Shown piece after piece: positions 17,725 to 26,613 of a DNA stretch of 50,784 bases. The stretch lies in assembly GCA_021296345.1 (NCBI GenBank), contig JAGWAN010000022.1:1-50784 (forward strand), read 5' to 3'. Each line of letters starts with the position of its first letter. The stretch's first letter is position 1. Source of the DNA: Acidimicrobiia bacterium. Lineage in GTDB: Bacteria > Actinomycetota > Acidimicrobiia > Spongiisociales > Spongiisociaceae. The position numbers and the translations under genes were made by a program. The notes below the pieces were generated by a model. That model saw nothing but the letters and a program-made list of their open reading frames with translations. It did not search any database and was not told the origin of the DNA.

Positions 17725-18689
17725 ATGAACAGTGACCCATCCTTTCACGACTACGTGACCCGGCGCCAGATCACCGATCTGGTCATGCGAAGGGTGGCGG
17801 AACACGTCTATGAGCGGCCGCTGATAAACCTGATAGACAATGTGGAACGGGCCGACTACGTGGAATGCCTGGTGGAACTGATCCTGCAGAGCGCCGACCC
17901 GCGATGGCGCCTACGGAAACGTGGGACGCATGGGACGTGGAGCACACCGGGACCGGCGTTCGAATCGAAGTCAAGCAATCGAGCGCTCTGCAGACTTGGT
18001 CCGGACAATCACCTGCGAAGACGAACCCCCGGTTCGACATCTCCATCCGCGAGTGGGACCGGCTGAGGTGCACCCATGGCGAGTACCACAGTTTCCGCTC
18101 CAAGGGCACACGCTTTGCCGATGTGTACGTGTTCGCCTGGCACGGGAAGTCAGACCGAGAGTTCGCGGATCATCGCAAGGCCTCCCATTGGGAGTTCTTC
18201 GTGGTGCCGGAGACCGAACTCCCGGCCGATCAGCGGTCGATCGGACTCAACCCGTTGCGCGGTCTTGTCCAGCCGTGTACGTACCGTTCCCTGGCGGACC
18301 GGGTTACGGAAGCGATTCCGGATGGCTCATCCCGACTGAAGGCGAGCACCATCCGCGCCCCTGAACCATGTGGGGTTTGCCGACCGGCCAAGTCCGGGGA
18401 CGGCCACCGAGCTACTAAACCGGCGATCAGCTTCCCTCCTTCGACCCCGGCCCGTACCTGTCGAACGGCTCAGGCCCAGGCGACCCGGCGGCGGCGGCCT
18501 CGCTGGGCCGTGGCGGGACGGGATGGGCGCGGTGCATGCGGTAGGCGGCGAGCGATCTCCTCGCGGGTGACCCTTTCGGAGGAACGTCGGCAATCGACCG
18601 CCTCCCTGATGGCGGCTATGTGTCGGGGTCCGCTCCCGCAGCAGGCGCCGATCAACCGCGCCCCTGCCCTGATCGCCAGATCGACGTAA
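17725..18689 (+). pseudogene. Frameshifted PD-(D/E)xK nuclease-like gene
   Basis: Two frames carry one protein. The first, from ATG 17725, reads MNSDPSFHDYVTRRQ and continues to about SADPRWR. The second takes up at about 17911 with TETWDAWDVEHTGTGVRIEVKQS. Adding one C to the CC at 17910-17911 joins them without other change. The D...IEVK pattern inside a beta-strand context is a PD-(D/E)xK nuclease signature. Protein-like sequence continues to about RVTEAIPDG near 18330; beyond that the frame runs to its stop at 18689 inside the opposite-strand methyltransferase gene and is probably not real. Either a decayed gene or a one-base sequence error. Confidence 0.65.
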
Positions 18690-19474
18690 ACGGGCATGGT
18701 CTCCGGACCATGGGGATACGCCAGGTGTCCCTCGGTATAGGCGGGCAGGCCGCAGTTCGCCTTGGCCACGATGGCCGTTCCCGGGCCCGCCTCGGCTAGC
18801 TCGCTCACGGCCAGCACCACGTCGCCGGCACCTACGCCGCAGTTGGCCCCGACCGCCGCCGGAACGAAGGCCTGGTCGCGGCTCCAGGCGGCCAACTGCT
18901 CGGGACGGAAACCCATCATGGTCCGGCCGTGGGTATCGAAGCTCATCGTGGCCACGACGGGTGTCCTGAAACATCGGGCCGCTTCGTACGCAGCTTCCAA
19001 CTCCTCCCGGCTAGACATGGTCTCGATCCAGACCACGTCGACGCCACCCCGCACGAGGGCGCCGATCTGCTCTCGGAACACCTCGACAGCGGCGTCATGC
19101 TCCAGCGGGCCCAGGGGCGCCAGCAGGTCGCCTGTGGGTCCGACGCTCCCTGCTACCGCCATGGGTCGTTCGAGCCGGTCGGTTAGCTGCCGGAGCAGCG
19201 TAACGGCCGCTAGGTTCAGTTCAGCGACCCGGTCCTGAAGTCCGTGAAGGACGAGCCGTCGCCGGTTGGCCCCGAACGTGTTGGTGAGAACGATGTCGCA
19301 TCCCGCCTCCAAGAAGCCTGAGTGCGCCTCGACCACCATCTCCGGACGCTCCACGTTCAACAACTCGGGGCAGGCGCCCGGCGGCATTCCGAGCGCGAAC
19401 AGGCTGGTTCCTAAGCCTCCATCGGCCACCAGGATGGCCGAATCCGAGAGCAATCGGCCAAACGAGGTGTTCAT
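18470..19474 (-). CDS. Homocysteine S-methyltransferase family protein
   Basis: A 334-residue enzyme of the MetH-N/BHMT/MmuM family, which transfers a methyl group to homocysteine or a similar thiol. The N-terminus has ILVADGGLGTSL, the middle has TNTFGANRRRL, and the zinc-binding cysteines are visible in VGANCGVGAG and in the Cys-Cys of IGACCGSGPRHI. No cobalamin or pterin domain is attached, so it resembles stand-alone BHMT/MmuM enzymes using betaine, S-methylmethionine or another donor. ATG 19474 is chosen because the upstream frame to 19648 reads as a low-similarity leader containing a terminator-like hairpin. It is not tightly linked to the upstream operon. Confidence 0.87.
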   Translation of the reverse strand: MNTSFGRLLSDSAILVADGGLGTSLFALGMPPGACPELLNVERPEMVVEAHSGFLEAGCDIVLTNTFGANRRRLVLHGLQDRVAELNLAAVTLLRQLTDRLERPMAVAGSVGPTGDLLAPLGPLEHDAAVEVFREQIGALVRGGVDVVWIETMSSREELEAAYEAARCFRTPVVATMSFDTHGRTMMGFRPEQLAAWSRDQAFVPAAVGANCGVGAGDVVLAVSELAEAGPGTAIVAKANCGLPAYTEGHLAYPHGPETMPVYVDLAIRAGARLIGACCGSGPRHIAAIREAVDCRRSSERVTREEIARRLPHAPRPSRPATAQRGRRRRVAWA

Positions 19475-19548
19475 TGCCGGGCTCGATGAGGGCACGGCCT
19501 CCTCCGTTTCCGCCAGGATGCCGGTGCTCCGAAAGGCTCCTCCACGCG

Positions 19549-19575
19549 AAAAGGGCCGCCCAACTGCTGCGGCCC
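19549..19575 (-). terminator. Terminator-like hairpin in the leader of the methyltransferase gene
   Basis: On the minus strand GGGCCGC pairs perfectly with GCGGCCC across a 9-base loop (19553-19575) and is followed at once by TTTT (19549-19552). It lies about 75-100 bases upstream of the ATG at 19474, inside an otherwise gene-free leader, so it could attenuate the methyltransferase transcript. The T-run is short, so it may be weak. I compared the leader by eye with SAM-I, SAM-IV, SAH and cobalamin riboswitch cores and found no match. Confidence 0.4.
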
Positions 19576-19680
19576 CATGTGGTGTTCCTGTAGAAACGCC
19601 CGGTCGCTTTAGCTGGTTTTCTAGAGCGCCCGCAAGCTGACTGGTCAAATCGGCGCTAACTTTCGATCGAGTGTATCACG

Positions 19681-19700
19681 CCCGGCGCATCGGTGCCGGG
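19681..19700 (-). terminator. GC hairpin after the hydantoin operon
   Basis: An 8-pair stem (one G-T pair) with a four-base loop occupies 19681-19700, about 77 bases downstream of the last gene of the long minus-strand operon. No T-run follows, so it is at best a weak terminator or a transcript-stabilising hairpin. Two copies of TGTCACCA (19712-19719 and 19726-19733) lie beside it. Confidence 0.3.
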
Positions 19701-19776
19701 TAGTCGCCCGGTGTCACCAGGGCAATGTCACCATGCCAGGGTGTAGACATCGCTCATGCAAACGCGGCACCATGAC

Positions 19777-21021
19777 CTACTTCAGCGGTTGGCAGTGGTC
19801 ACTCGTCCGTGACCGGCGGAGCTGAGGAGAGACCACTACCCGGCCGTGGGTGATGACGAGGACGGGCTCCTTCAGGGTATGGAGTGCCTCAATCGGGTTC
19901 TCCTCTACCAGGATCAGGTCGGCCACCGCACCGGGATCGGGAGTCGAGCAGTCGCCGAAGCCGTTAAGTGACCGCCCGCCTACCGACGCGGCGTGCAGGA
20001 CCGACCTTCGGTCCATGCCGGCCCGCTCCAGCATCTCGAGTTCCCGGTGGAAGCGGGGACCGATCGGGTTCAGGTCGGCGCCGACGGCGATCTGGACACC
20101 CGCCTCGATGCAGGCGCGGAGGGCGGCGGCGTGGACCGGCATCAGCTCCCGGGACCGGTTGGCGGCGTGCTCGGGCCAACCCTGACTTTGGATGTACTCC
20201 TGGTCGTGGGTCACGCCGACGGTGGCCACCAGCCAGGTACCGTTGCGGGCCATAACCTCGGCAGCCTGCTCGTCGAGCATGTAGCCATGCTCGATCGAGC
20301 GCCCGCCCAGTTCCGAGAAGGAGATGGCCGGTTCCGTGCCCCCACAGTGGGCCGCCACCGGTATGTGGCGCTGGTTGGCCACCTCCATCAGGGTCGACAG
20401 TTCCGCCTCCGTGAACTGGCCCTCGTCGGCGGCTTCGAACGGGCTGTAGAGGCCTCCGGTCAGCATGATCTTGATCCACTGCGCCCCTCGCTCGACCTGG
20501 CGGCGGACCGCCCGGGCCATCGCATCGGGCCCGTCGACGACCAGCTCGGCGCCCATCTGGGTGTAGACCCGGGGGAAGGCGGTGCCGTGGCCGCCCGTGG
20601 TGCGGACGCCTCTCCCCGCGCCGGTTACCCGGGGTCCGAGCGTGGTTCCGGCGGAGTAGGCCCGGCCCCAGGCCAGGTCCAGATCGTCGGCCTCGTCCAC
20701 GCAGCGCACCCCGGTGACACCCATTTCCACCGCCTGGCGGAAGTTCTCCCCGGCCCGGATGGTGCGATCGGGGGCCGCCTCGAAGTAGCCGGTGGCGTCC
20801 GGGTCGTACATGAGCCCGCCGGCGTGGGCATGGCAATCCCACAGGCCGAACATGGCGTGCAAGCCAGAACCATCGACGGTATCCGCCCGGCGTCCATCAT
20901 CGGCCTGGATGACTCCGTCCTGGATCAGCAGGTCACAAACCTGCGACTCACCGGTGGCCGTGTCCAGCCAGGACGCGCCCCGGATGCGGAGGGGTGAGGT
21001 CGGGGTGTGGGCGCCGGACAT
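19777..21021 (-). CDS. Amidohydrolase (imidazolonepropionase/Xaa-Pro dipeptidase-like)
   Basis: A 414-residue amidohydrolase. Motifs in order: HxH in WDCHAHAGG, Lys in WIKIMLTGG, His in VAAHCGG, His in IEHGYM and Asp in VGADLNPIGP. The same order and WIKIM block occur in the enzyme at 8330, so they share a subfamily. ATG 21021 is chosen because it overlaps the TAA of hyuB (TAATG), giving translational coupling; the longer upstream frame is a shadow of hyuB. As the last gene of the hydantoinase and transporter operon it probably hydrolyses a linear or ring amide produced by, or parallel to, the hydantoinase. Confidence 0.88.
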   Translation of the reverse strand: MSGAHTPTSPLRIRGASWLDTATGESQVCDLLIQDGVIQADDGRRADTVDGSGLHAMFGLWDCHAHAGGLMYDPDATGYFEAAPDRTIRAGENFRQAVEMGVTGVRCVDEADDLDLAWGRAYSAGTTLGPRVTGAGRGVRTTGGHGTAFPRVYTQMGAELVVDGPDAMARAVRRQVERGAQWIKIMLTGGLYSPFEAADEGQFTEAELSTLMEVANQRHIPVAAHCGGTEPAISFSELGGRSIEHGYMLDEQAAEVMARNGTWLVATVGVTHDQEYIQSQGWPEHAANRSRELMPVHAAALRACIEAGVQIAVGADLNPIGPRFHRELEMLERAGMDRRSVLHAASVGGRSLNGFGDCSTPDPGAVADLILVEENPIEALHTLKEPVLVITHGRVVVSPQLRRSRTSDHCQPLK

Positions 21022-22652
21022 TATCCGGTCGCGTACCCGTCTATCAGGTCCTCGATGGCCAGCTCGGGGTCCCGCTCCTCCGGGACTCCGTAGCCCCCAC
21101 CTCCGCCGGTGGCCACGTGAAGTCGCGATCCCTTCGGCGCCGGTATCTGGTTGGCCTTGAGTAGCGGGACCGTCTCCCCGTCCACGGTCAGCGTGACATC
21201 GGTGGCAGCGCCGTCCTCGCCGCCGAACAATCCCCAGGCGGGGGTTCTGGTACGTTCGAACCAGGTCGATACGGTGATGTCGTCGGCCAGCACTTCGTAA
21301 TCGCGGAGGACTCCCAGGCCGCCCCGCCACCTGCCCCGGCCGCCCGAGTCGGGCCAGACCGAGTACTGGTGGACCCGGATGGGGTAGCGGGACTCCATCA
21401 CCTCGACCGGGATGTTCTTGAGGTCGCCGCCGCCGTAGTTGATCAGCCCGTTGGTGCCGTCGCCGCCCTGGTATGCGCCCCAGCCGACGGCGGTGGCCTC
21501 GCCTACCACGAAGTCCTCGCCAGTCCGGGGGTTGGGGCCGCTGAAGAGGACGTTCATCGGGTCGGCGGCCTGGCCGGCCACCACCCGCTCGGGGACCGCC
21601 GGCGCCAGCGCCCGGATGAACAGGTCGATCATCATTCCGAGGTGGGGGTAGTAGTACTGGCAGGCCGCCGGCTCCCGGGCGTCGAAGACGGAAGCCTCCG
21701 GAGCGCTCAGCGTAAGGTTGCGGAAGGTGCCGGCGGTGACCGGAACGTCCGAGTTGATCAGCATCTTGAAGGCCAGGTTGGCCGCCGCCTCGGACTGGGC
21801 CAATCCGCAGTTCAGGCAGCCGGGAGTCATCGGCGCCGACCCGTCCAGGTCGACCCTGATCTCCTCGCCCTCCACCGTCACTACCACCTTGACATAGACC
21901 GGATCGCCGCCGGGTCCCCAACTGTCCATCTCGCCGTCGGTCTCGTACACGCCGTCGGGGATGGATGCCACCGCCTCGCGATCGAGGCGTTCGCACTGGT
22001 CGAAGATGACTTCGGCGGCAGCGGTCACCGTGTCCAGCCCGAAGCGATCGATCAGCTCGGAAAGCCCGCGCTCGCCGGTCCGGCAGGCGGCGATCTGGGC
22101 GTGCATGTCACCCCAGATCGAGCGGGGCAGGCGGCTGTTGCGGGTAAGGAAGTCCAGGATCCCCCGTTCGGGCTTGCCCTCCCGGTAGAGATGGACGGGA
22201 GCGATCCGGTAGCCCTCCTGGTAGATGGAGGTGGAGTCCATTGCTTGGCCGGGGTCCTTGGCGCCGATGTCCAGCCAGTGGGCCTTGGTAGCGCCGAACC
22301 CGACCAACTCGCCGCTGTGGAAGATGGGCGAGATCACGTTGACGTCGTTCAGGTGGCTACCGACCATGTAGCTGTCGTTGACCGCGTAGACATCGCCGGG
22401 CCGGCAGGCCTCCGCGCCGCCCAGATGCTCGAGCGTGACGTCGATAGCGGCTTCCAGGCTCCCGAGGAAGATGGGCAGCCCGGGCGCCTGCCCGAGCAGG
22501 TTCCCGCGGGCGTCGAAGAGGCCCACCGAGCAGTCCTTCATCTCGTAGATGATGGGGGTGTAGGCGGAGCGGGCCAGGTTGTTGTTCATCTGCGACGCTA
22601 TCGAGATAAAGGCGTTGCGGATCACCTCGACGGTTACGGGGTCTACGTACAT
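21021..22652 (-). CDS. hyuB: Hydantoinase B / oxoprolinase subunit B
   Basis: A 543-residue member of the HyuB family, partner of HyuA in ATP-dependent hydrolysis of hydantoins, 5-oxoproline or related cyclic amides (carboxylases of the acetone type are relatives). The N-terminus VDPVTVEVIRNAF, the GDVYAVNDSYMVGSHLNDVNVISP block and the late GGDGTNGLINYGGGD and GGRGRWRGGLGVLRDY segments are family hallmarks. It is full length and shows no damage. It lies 3 bases after the ABC ATPase gene and overlaps the amidohydrolase downstream. Its HyuA partner (29644-31287) is seven genes upstream and appears broken near its 3' end. Confidence 0.93.
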   Translation of the reverse strand: MYVDPVTVEVIRNAFISIASQMNNNLARSAYTPIIYEMKDCSVGLFDARGNLLGQAPGLPIFLGSLEAAIDVTLEHLGGAEACRPGDVYAVNDSYMVGSHLNDVNVISPIFHSGELVGFGATKAHWLDIGAKDPGQAMDSTSIYQEGYRIAPVHLYREGKPERGILDFLTRNSRLPRSIWGDMHAQIAACRTGERGLSELIDRFGLDTVTAAAEVIFDQCERLDREAVASIPDGVYETDGEMDSWGPGGDPVYVKVVVTVEGEEIRVDLDGSAPMTPGCLNCGLAQSEAAANLAFKMLINSDVPVTAGTFRNLTLSAPEASVFDAREPAACQYYYPHLGMMIDLFIRALAPAVPERVVAGQAADPMNVLFSGPNPRTGEDFVVGEATAVGWGAYQGGDGTNGLINYGGGDLKNIPVEVMESRYPIRVHQYSVWPDSGGRGRWRGGLGVLRDYEVLADDITVSTWFERTRTPAWGLFGGEDGAATDVTLTVDGETVPLLKANQIPAPKGSRLHVATGGGGGYGVPEERDPELAIEDLIDGYATG

Positions 22653-22655
22653 GTC

Positions 22656-23669
22656 CTAACTCCTATCGCCCGGGGAGGGCGGCTCGGGTAAACCAATGGA
22701 ATTGGGCGCTTCGACCGCCTTCCAGCACCGGACCAGCTGGCCGGCTCGGGTCTCACGCAATGGCTGGGGCTCGGCACACTTCGACTCCGAGTATGGACAT
22801 CTCGGCATCAGGCGGCATCCGGACGATCCGAGGTGGTCGGTGCTGATCTCCCCCGACAGGCGCACCGGCGCCCCCATGCGCTCGGGCTCTTCGAGTTGAG
22901 CAGCCTCCAGCAGACCGCGGGTGTAGGGGTGTGCGGCCTGCCCGTAGACCTGATCCCGGGTGCCGATCTCCACGAACTGGCCGAGGTACATCACCGCCAC
23001 CCGGTGGGCCATGGCGTAAACCACCCGGAGGTCGTGGGCCACCAGCAGGTAGGCGAGGCTGTCTCTCTCCTGCAGGCTGGTCAGCAGGTTGACGATCTGT
23101 CCCCGGATGGACACGTCCAGCGACGAGGTGGGCTCGTCCAGGAAGAGCAGCCGGGGCTCGACCAGCAGGGAGCGGGCCACGCTCAGCCTCTGCAGCTGGC
23201 CCCCGCTGACCTCGGCCGGCCGCCGATCGGCGATCTCGGGAGGCAGCCCGACGTTGCGGATGGCTTCTGCGATGGCCTCGTTCTGCTGGGAGCGGGTGCG
23301 CTCCCCCCCGAACTCGGCGAACTCGCGGAGGCTGGACCGGATCGTCGCCCTCGGGTCGAAGGCCGCCAACGGATCCTGGAACACCATCTGCAGGTGTCGC
23401 CGCATGGGCCGGAACCGTTTCTCGTCGATTTCGAGGATGTCCTCGCCCAGGAGTGACACGTGACCATCGGTGGCGTCGGTCAGCTTGAGGATCACCCGTC
23501 CCACGGTGGACTTGCCGGAGCCGGACTCGCCGACGATGGCGAAGGTTTCGGCCGGCCAGACCTCGAAGCTGACGCCGTCTACCGCCCTGACCACCCGTTG
23601 CCGGAGCTTGGCGTCGCGGGACACGTAGTCCTTGACCAGGTCGCGAACCTCGAGGAGCGGGGAAGTCAT
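22656..23669 (-). CDS. Opp/Dpp-type ABC transporter ATPase (DppF-like)
   Basis: A 337-residue ATPase powering uptake through the two adjacent permeases. Walker A is GESGSGKST (about residues 45-53), the signature is VSGGQLQRLSVARSL, Walker B is LLFLDEPTSSLD, and the H-loop follows in VAHDLRVV. The C-terminal cysteine-bearing extension (CRLMPRCPYSESKC) is typical of OppF/DppF proteins. ATG 23669 is chosen because it overlaps the stop of the preceding ATPase gene (ATGA); a GTG at 23681 would add four residues. The hyuB gene starts 3 bases after its stop. Confidence 0.92.
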   Translation of the reverse strand: MTSPLLEVRDLVKDYVSRDAKLRQRVVRAVDGVSFEVWPAETFAIVGESGSGKSTVGRVILKLTDATDGHVSLLGEDILEIDEKRFRPMRRHLQMVFQDPLAAFDPRATIRSSLREFAEFGGERTRSQQNEAIAEAIRNVGLPPEIADRRPAEVSGGQLQRLSVARSLLVEPRLLFLDEPTSSLDVSIRGQIVNLLTSLQERDSLAYLLVAHDLRVVYAMAHRVAVMYLGQFVEIGTRDQVYGQAAHPYTRGLLEAAQLEEPERMGAPVRLSGEISTDHLGSSGCRLMPRCPYSESKCAEPQPLRETRAGQLVRCWKAVEAPNSIGLPEPPSPGDRS

Positions 23670-24631
23670 GCCTTCACGCACGCCACCTCCCGATCCTCGA
23701 TGTCACGGCACTCGTCGGCGACATCTGGACAGCGATTGGCGAAGGGGCATTCGCTCAGCGGACCCAGCAGGGTGGGAACGGTCCCCGGGATGGCGTACAT
23801 ACGGCCTTCGTCCACGGTGGCGAATGCGCGAAGCAGTGCCCCGGTGTATGGATTGGCGGGCCGCTCCGTAACCGAGGCGGTAGGCCCGCTCTCCATGACC
23901 CGCCCGGCATACATAACCGCCGTGCGCTCGCAGGTCTGGCGGGCGATGGCAATGTCGTGGGTGATGAGCAGCAACGAGGCGCCTCGGGTGGCAACCTGTT
24001 CCACCACCAGCTCGAGAACCTGCTGCTGGAGGGTGGCGTCAAGCCCGGTGGTGGGTTCGTCGGCGATCAGCAGATCAGGCCGGCACGACAGGGCCATGGC
24101 CAGCGCGGCCCGTTGTGCCATTCCTCCCGAGTACTGGTGCACGTAATCGCCGGCCCGCCGACGGGCGTCAGATACACCCATCTGGTCGAGCAGGTCGATC
24201 GCCTGCCGGCGGCTCTCGCGGCGTCCGGCATCGGAGTGGGTGCGGATGACCTCCGCGATCTGGCCTCCGACCGTCAAGACCGGGTTGAGGGACGCACGGG
24301 GGTTCTGGAACATGATGGCGATCTGCCGGCCGCGCAGATCGCGGATGCGCTGCTTCGAAGCGCCGAGCATCTCCTCCCCATCCAGCCGGATCGACCCTGC
24401 CAGGATCTCCGCCCCCTTCGGCAGCATGCCGATCACCGCGGCCGCGGTGAGGCTCTTGCCGGATCCGGACTCTCCCACCAGGGCCATGCGGGTGGCGCGT
24501 GGCACCCGCAGGTTCACGCCTTGGAGCGGTATGGACGCGGTCTCCCGGCCGGTACGGAACCCGACCGTCAGGTTCTCGATGTCCAGGAGGGGAGGGGACT
24601 CGGTCACCGGGGAGGCTGGTCTGCCGGTCAT
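23666..24631 (-). CDS. Opp/Dpp-type ABC transporter ATPase (DppD-like)
   Basis: A 321-residue ATPase, partner of the DppF-like one. Walker A is GESGSGKSL, the signature is YSGGMAQRAALAMAL, Walker B is LLIADEPTTGLD and the H-loop is in LLITHDIAIA. The C-terminus has the DppD-type cysteine cluster ECPFANRCPDVADEC. The start ATG 24631 overlaps the TGA of the permease gene; the upstream frame to 24787 is a shadow of that permease. The transporter lies inside a hydantoinase operon, so its cargo is probably a hydantoin, N-carbamoyl amino acid or similar compound instead of a peptide. Confidence 0.92.
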   Translation of the reverse strand: MTGRPASPVTESPPLLDIENLTVGFRTGRETASIPLQGVNLRVPRATRMALVGESGSGKSLTAAAVIGMLPKGAEILAGSIRLDGEEMLGASKQRIRDLRGRQIAIMFQNPRASLNPVLTVGGQIAEVIRTHSDAGRRESRRQAIDLLDQMGVSDARRRAGDYVHQYSGGMAQRAALAMALSCRPDLLIADEPTTGLDATLQQQVLELVVEQVATRGASLLLITHDIAIARQTCERTAVMYAGRVMESGPTASVTERPANPYTGALLRAFATVDEGRMYAIPGTVPTLLGPLSECPFANRCPDVADECRDIEDREVACVKA

Positions 24632-25491
24632 CGGTTCCCTATCGACCGTCGTTGCCCGTGCCTGATCTCGTCGGACAGGTAGTTGAGGGTCAGGACGGTG
24701 GCCAGGATCGCCAGTCCGGGGAAGACGGAAACCCACCACTGACCGTAGATGGTGTAGTCGGCGCCGTCTCGCACCATGGCGCCCCATTCGGGCGTGGGCT
24801 TCTGGACGCCGAGCCCGACGAAGCTCAGGGCGGCCAGGATCTGGATGGCCCAGGCCACGTTCACCGAGAACTGGGCGAAAATGATCTCCGACACGTTGGG
24901 GAGGACGTGGCGGCGCAGGATGGCGCCCTGGCTCTTACCGGCGCACCGCGCTGCGAGCACGAAGTCCGAGTCAACCAGGGGTTTCACCGCACTCCGGGTG
25001 AGGCGCAGGTATACGGGCACATTCACCAGGGCGATGATCACGACGAGGATGGGGATGCTGGGCCCCAGGGCTGCCACGATCCCGAGGGCTAGCAACAGGG
25101 TGGGGAAGGCCTGGAAGGACTCCGAGATGCGCAGGAGCAGCGTGTCGAAGAGGCCGCCCCGGTAGGCGCCAAGGGCCCCGAGGGGCATCCCTACCGTGAC
25201 TGCCAGAGCAGCCGCGATCAGGCCCACCCAGAGGTCGAGCCGGGCGGCGTGAACCACCCGGGCGAAAATGTCCCTGCCGAACTGGTCGGTCCCGAACCAG
25301 AACTCGGCCGAAGGGCCCGCCAGTGTGTCACCAAGGAACTCCAGCGGATCCCTCACGAGAAGGGGTCCGATGAGCGCGACCAGCACGATGATCGCCATGG
25401 ACAGATAGGCCGGCCTCCGGAGCGCCTCGCGAACCACCCTTCCCAAGCGGCTCCTATCGGTGGTGGCGTTCGTCGCCGCCCGGGACGTCAT
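24628..25491 (-). CDS. Opp/Dpp-type ABC transporter permease (DppC-like)
   Basis: A 287-residue inner-membrane permease. The first hydrophobic helix (about residues 30-47) is followed by the FGTDQFGRDIFARV segment characteristic of DppC proteins. Four or five further helices and the ATPase-coupling loop with AARCAGKSQGAILRRHVLPN (EAA-like motif) follow. Late AALSFVGLGVQKPTPEWGAM is also a DppC hallmark. ATG 25491 overlaps the TGA of the DppB-like gene. The longer frame to 25920 is antisense-like shadow sequence without membrane character. Confidence 0.93.
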   Translation of the reverse strand: MTSRAATNATTDRSRLGRVVREALRRPAYLSMAIIVLVALIGPLLVRDPLEFLGDTLAGPSAEFWFGTDQFGRDIFARVVHAARLDLWVGLIAAALAVTVGMPLGALGAYRGGLFDTLLLRISESFQAFPTLLLALGIVAALGPSIPILVVIIALVNVPVYLRLTRSAVKPLVDSDFVLAARCAGKSQGAILRRHVLPNVSEIIFAQFSVNVAWAIQILAALSFVGLGVQKPTPEWGAMVRDGADYTIYGQWWVSVFPGLAILATVLTLNYLSDEIRHGQRRSIGNR

Positions 25492-26528
25492 GTTCTGGTC
25501 CTCGGGTCGATCATGAAGTGCAGTATGTCCATCACCAGGTACACGACCAGGTAGGAGAGAGCGCTCAGCAGTACGGCGGCGAGCACCGGGGCGAAGTCGG
25601 AGGCGCTGATGGAGTCGATGGCGTATTTGCCGATGCCGGGCCACGCGAACACGAACTCCACGAGCACGGTACCGCCCAGCAGGTAGCCGTACATGATCGC
25701 CACCATGGTGGACACGGGGAGAAGGACATTGGGAAGAGCGTGACGGAGCACGATGGAGCGTTCCGGGACACCCAGGGCCCGGGCCGAGCGGATGTGATGT
25801 GACGACATCGTCTCCCGCATGAACCCTCGGGTGACGCGTAGCAGGGGCGCTCCCACCACCAACGCCAGGGTGGCTGCGGGCAGGATCAATTGGTGAGCAG
25901 CGGTGCGGAACGCCTCCCAATCACGGGCCAGGACGGCATCGACTGTGAACAGGCCGGTGGTGTGGGCGGGCGGACTGCCCAGGGTGCGCCCGATCGGGGC
26001 GGGCGCCCACTCCAGCAGCGGCCTTATCGGGGCGGGGGCCCACTCCTTGGCGCCGAAGAAGAAAAGCAGCAGGATCAGGCCGAGCCAGAACTCCGGTATG
26101 GACACACCCAGCCCGGAGATGAAATTGGCGAGCCGGTCGGAAATGGAACGCCTGCGCAGCGCCGAGATGATCCCGAAGGGCACCGACCAGGCCAGCGCCA
26201 GGATCAGAGCCGTGGTCCCGAGTTCGATGGTGGCCGGCCAGCGTGCCCCGATGTCGGTCGTGACCGGATTCCGGGTACGCCAACTGTCACCTAGGTCGCC
26301 TGATGCCAGTTGCTGGACGTACCGGAAGTACTGCTCGTGGATCGGGAGGTCAAGGCCGAGCCGCTCGGTGACGGCCGCCACCGTAGTCTCGTCGGCCATG
26401 ACTCCCACGATCATGTAAGCCGGATTGCCGGGTAGCACCCTGGTCACCACGAAGGCGATCAGCGACACGCCGAATAGCGCCACCAGCATGTACGCCAGCC
26501 GGCGAAGCACGTAGACGGCGAGGTGCAT
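25488..26528 (-). CDS. Opp/Dpp-type ABC transporter permease (DppB-like)
   Basis: A 346-residue membrane protein with an N-terminal helix right at the start (VLRRLAYMLVALFGVSLIAFVV) and the DppB landmark LPGNPAYMI. Helices follow near residues 100-120, 145-165, 215-235, 270-290 and 315-335. The EAA-like loop RSARALGVPERSIVLRHALPN lies before the last helices. Between helices 3 and 4 is a longer loop with two similar WAPAPI segments, slightly unusual for the family. It starts at ATG 26528, 85 bases after the binding-protein gene, and overlaps the DppC-like gene. Confidence 0.92.
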   Translation of the reverse strand: MHLAVYVLRRLAYMLVALFGVSLIAFVVTRVLPGNPAYMIVGVMADETTVAAVTERLGLDLPIHEQYFRYVQQLASGDLGDSWRTRNPVTTDIGARWPATIELGTTALILALAWSVPFGIISALRRRSISDRLANFISGLGVSIPEFWLGLILLLFFFGAKEWAPAPIRPLLEWAPAPIGRTLGSPPAHTTGLFTVDAVLARDWEAFRTAAHQLILPAATLALVVGAPLLRVTRGFMRETMSSHHIRSARALGVPERSIVLRHALPNVLLPVSTMVAIMYGYLLGGTVLVEFVFAWPGIGKYAIDSISASDFAPVLAAVLLSALSYLVVYLVMDILHFMIDPRTRT

Positions 26529-26613
26529 ACCCTCTCCTCGGTTGGTTCCTCTGTCTGGTCCTCAGAGGGTGCGCGGATAGGTATACGCGCACCCTCCTAG
26601 AGGTGACTCTTGA

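Noticed and set aside
19475-19620. SAM or cobalamin riboswitch upstream of the methyltransferase gene
   Set aside because: The core motifs of SAM-I, SAM-IV and cobalamin classes as I know them are not present; only a terminator-like hairpin is supported.
21022-21996. Long minus-strand frame extending the amidohydrolase upstream over hyuB
   Set aside because: The extension is Gly/Arg-rich shadow sequence inside hyuB; family similarity starts after the ATG at 21021, which overlaps the hyuB stop.
25492-25920. N-terminal extension of the DppC-like permease frame
   Set aside because: It lies inside the DppB-like gene, has no membrane or family character, and ATG 25491 forms an ATGA overlap with that gene.
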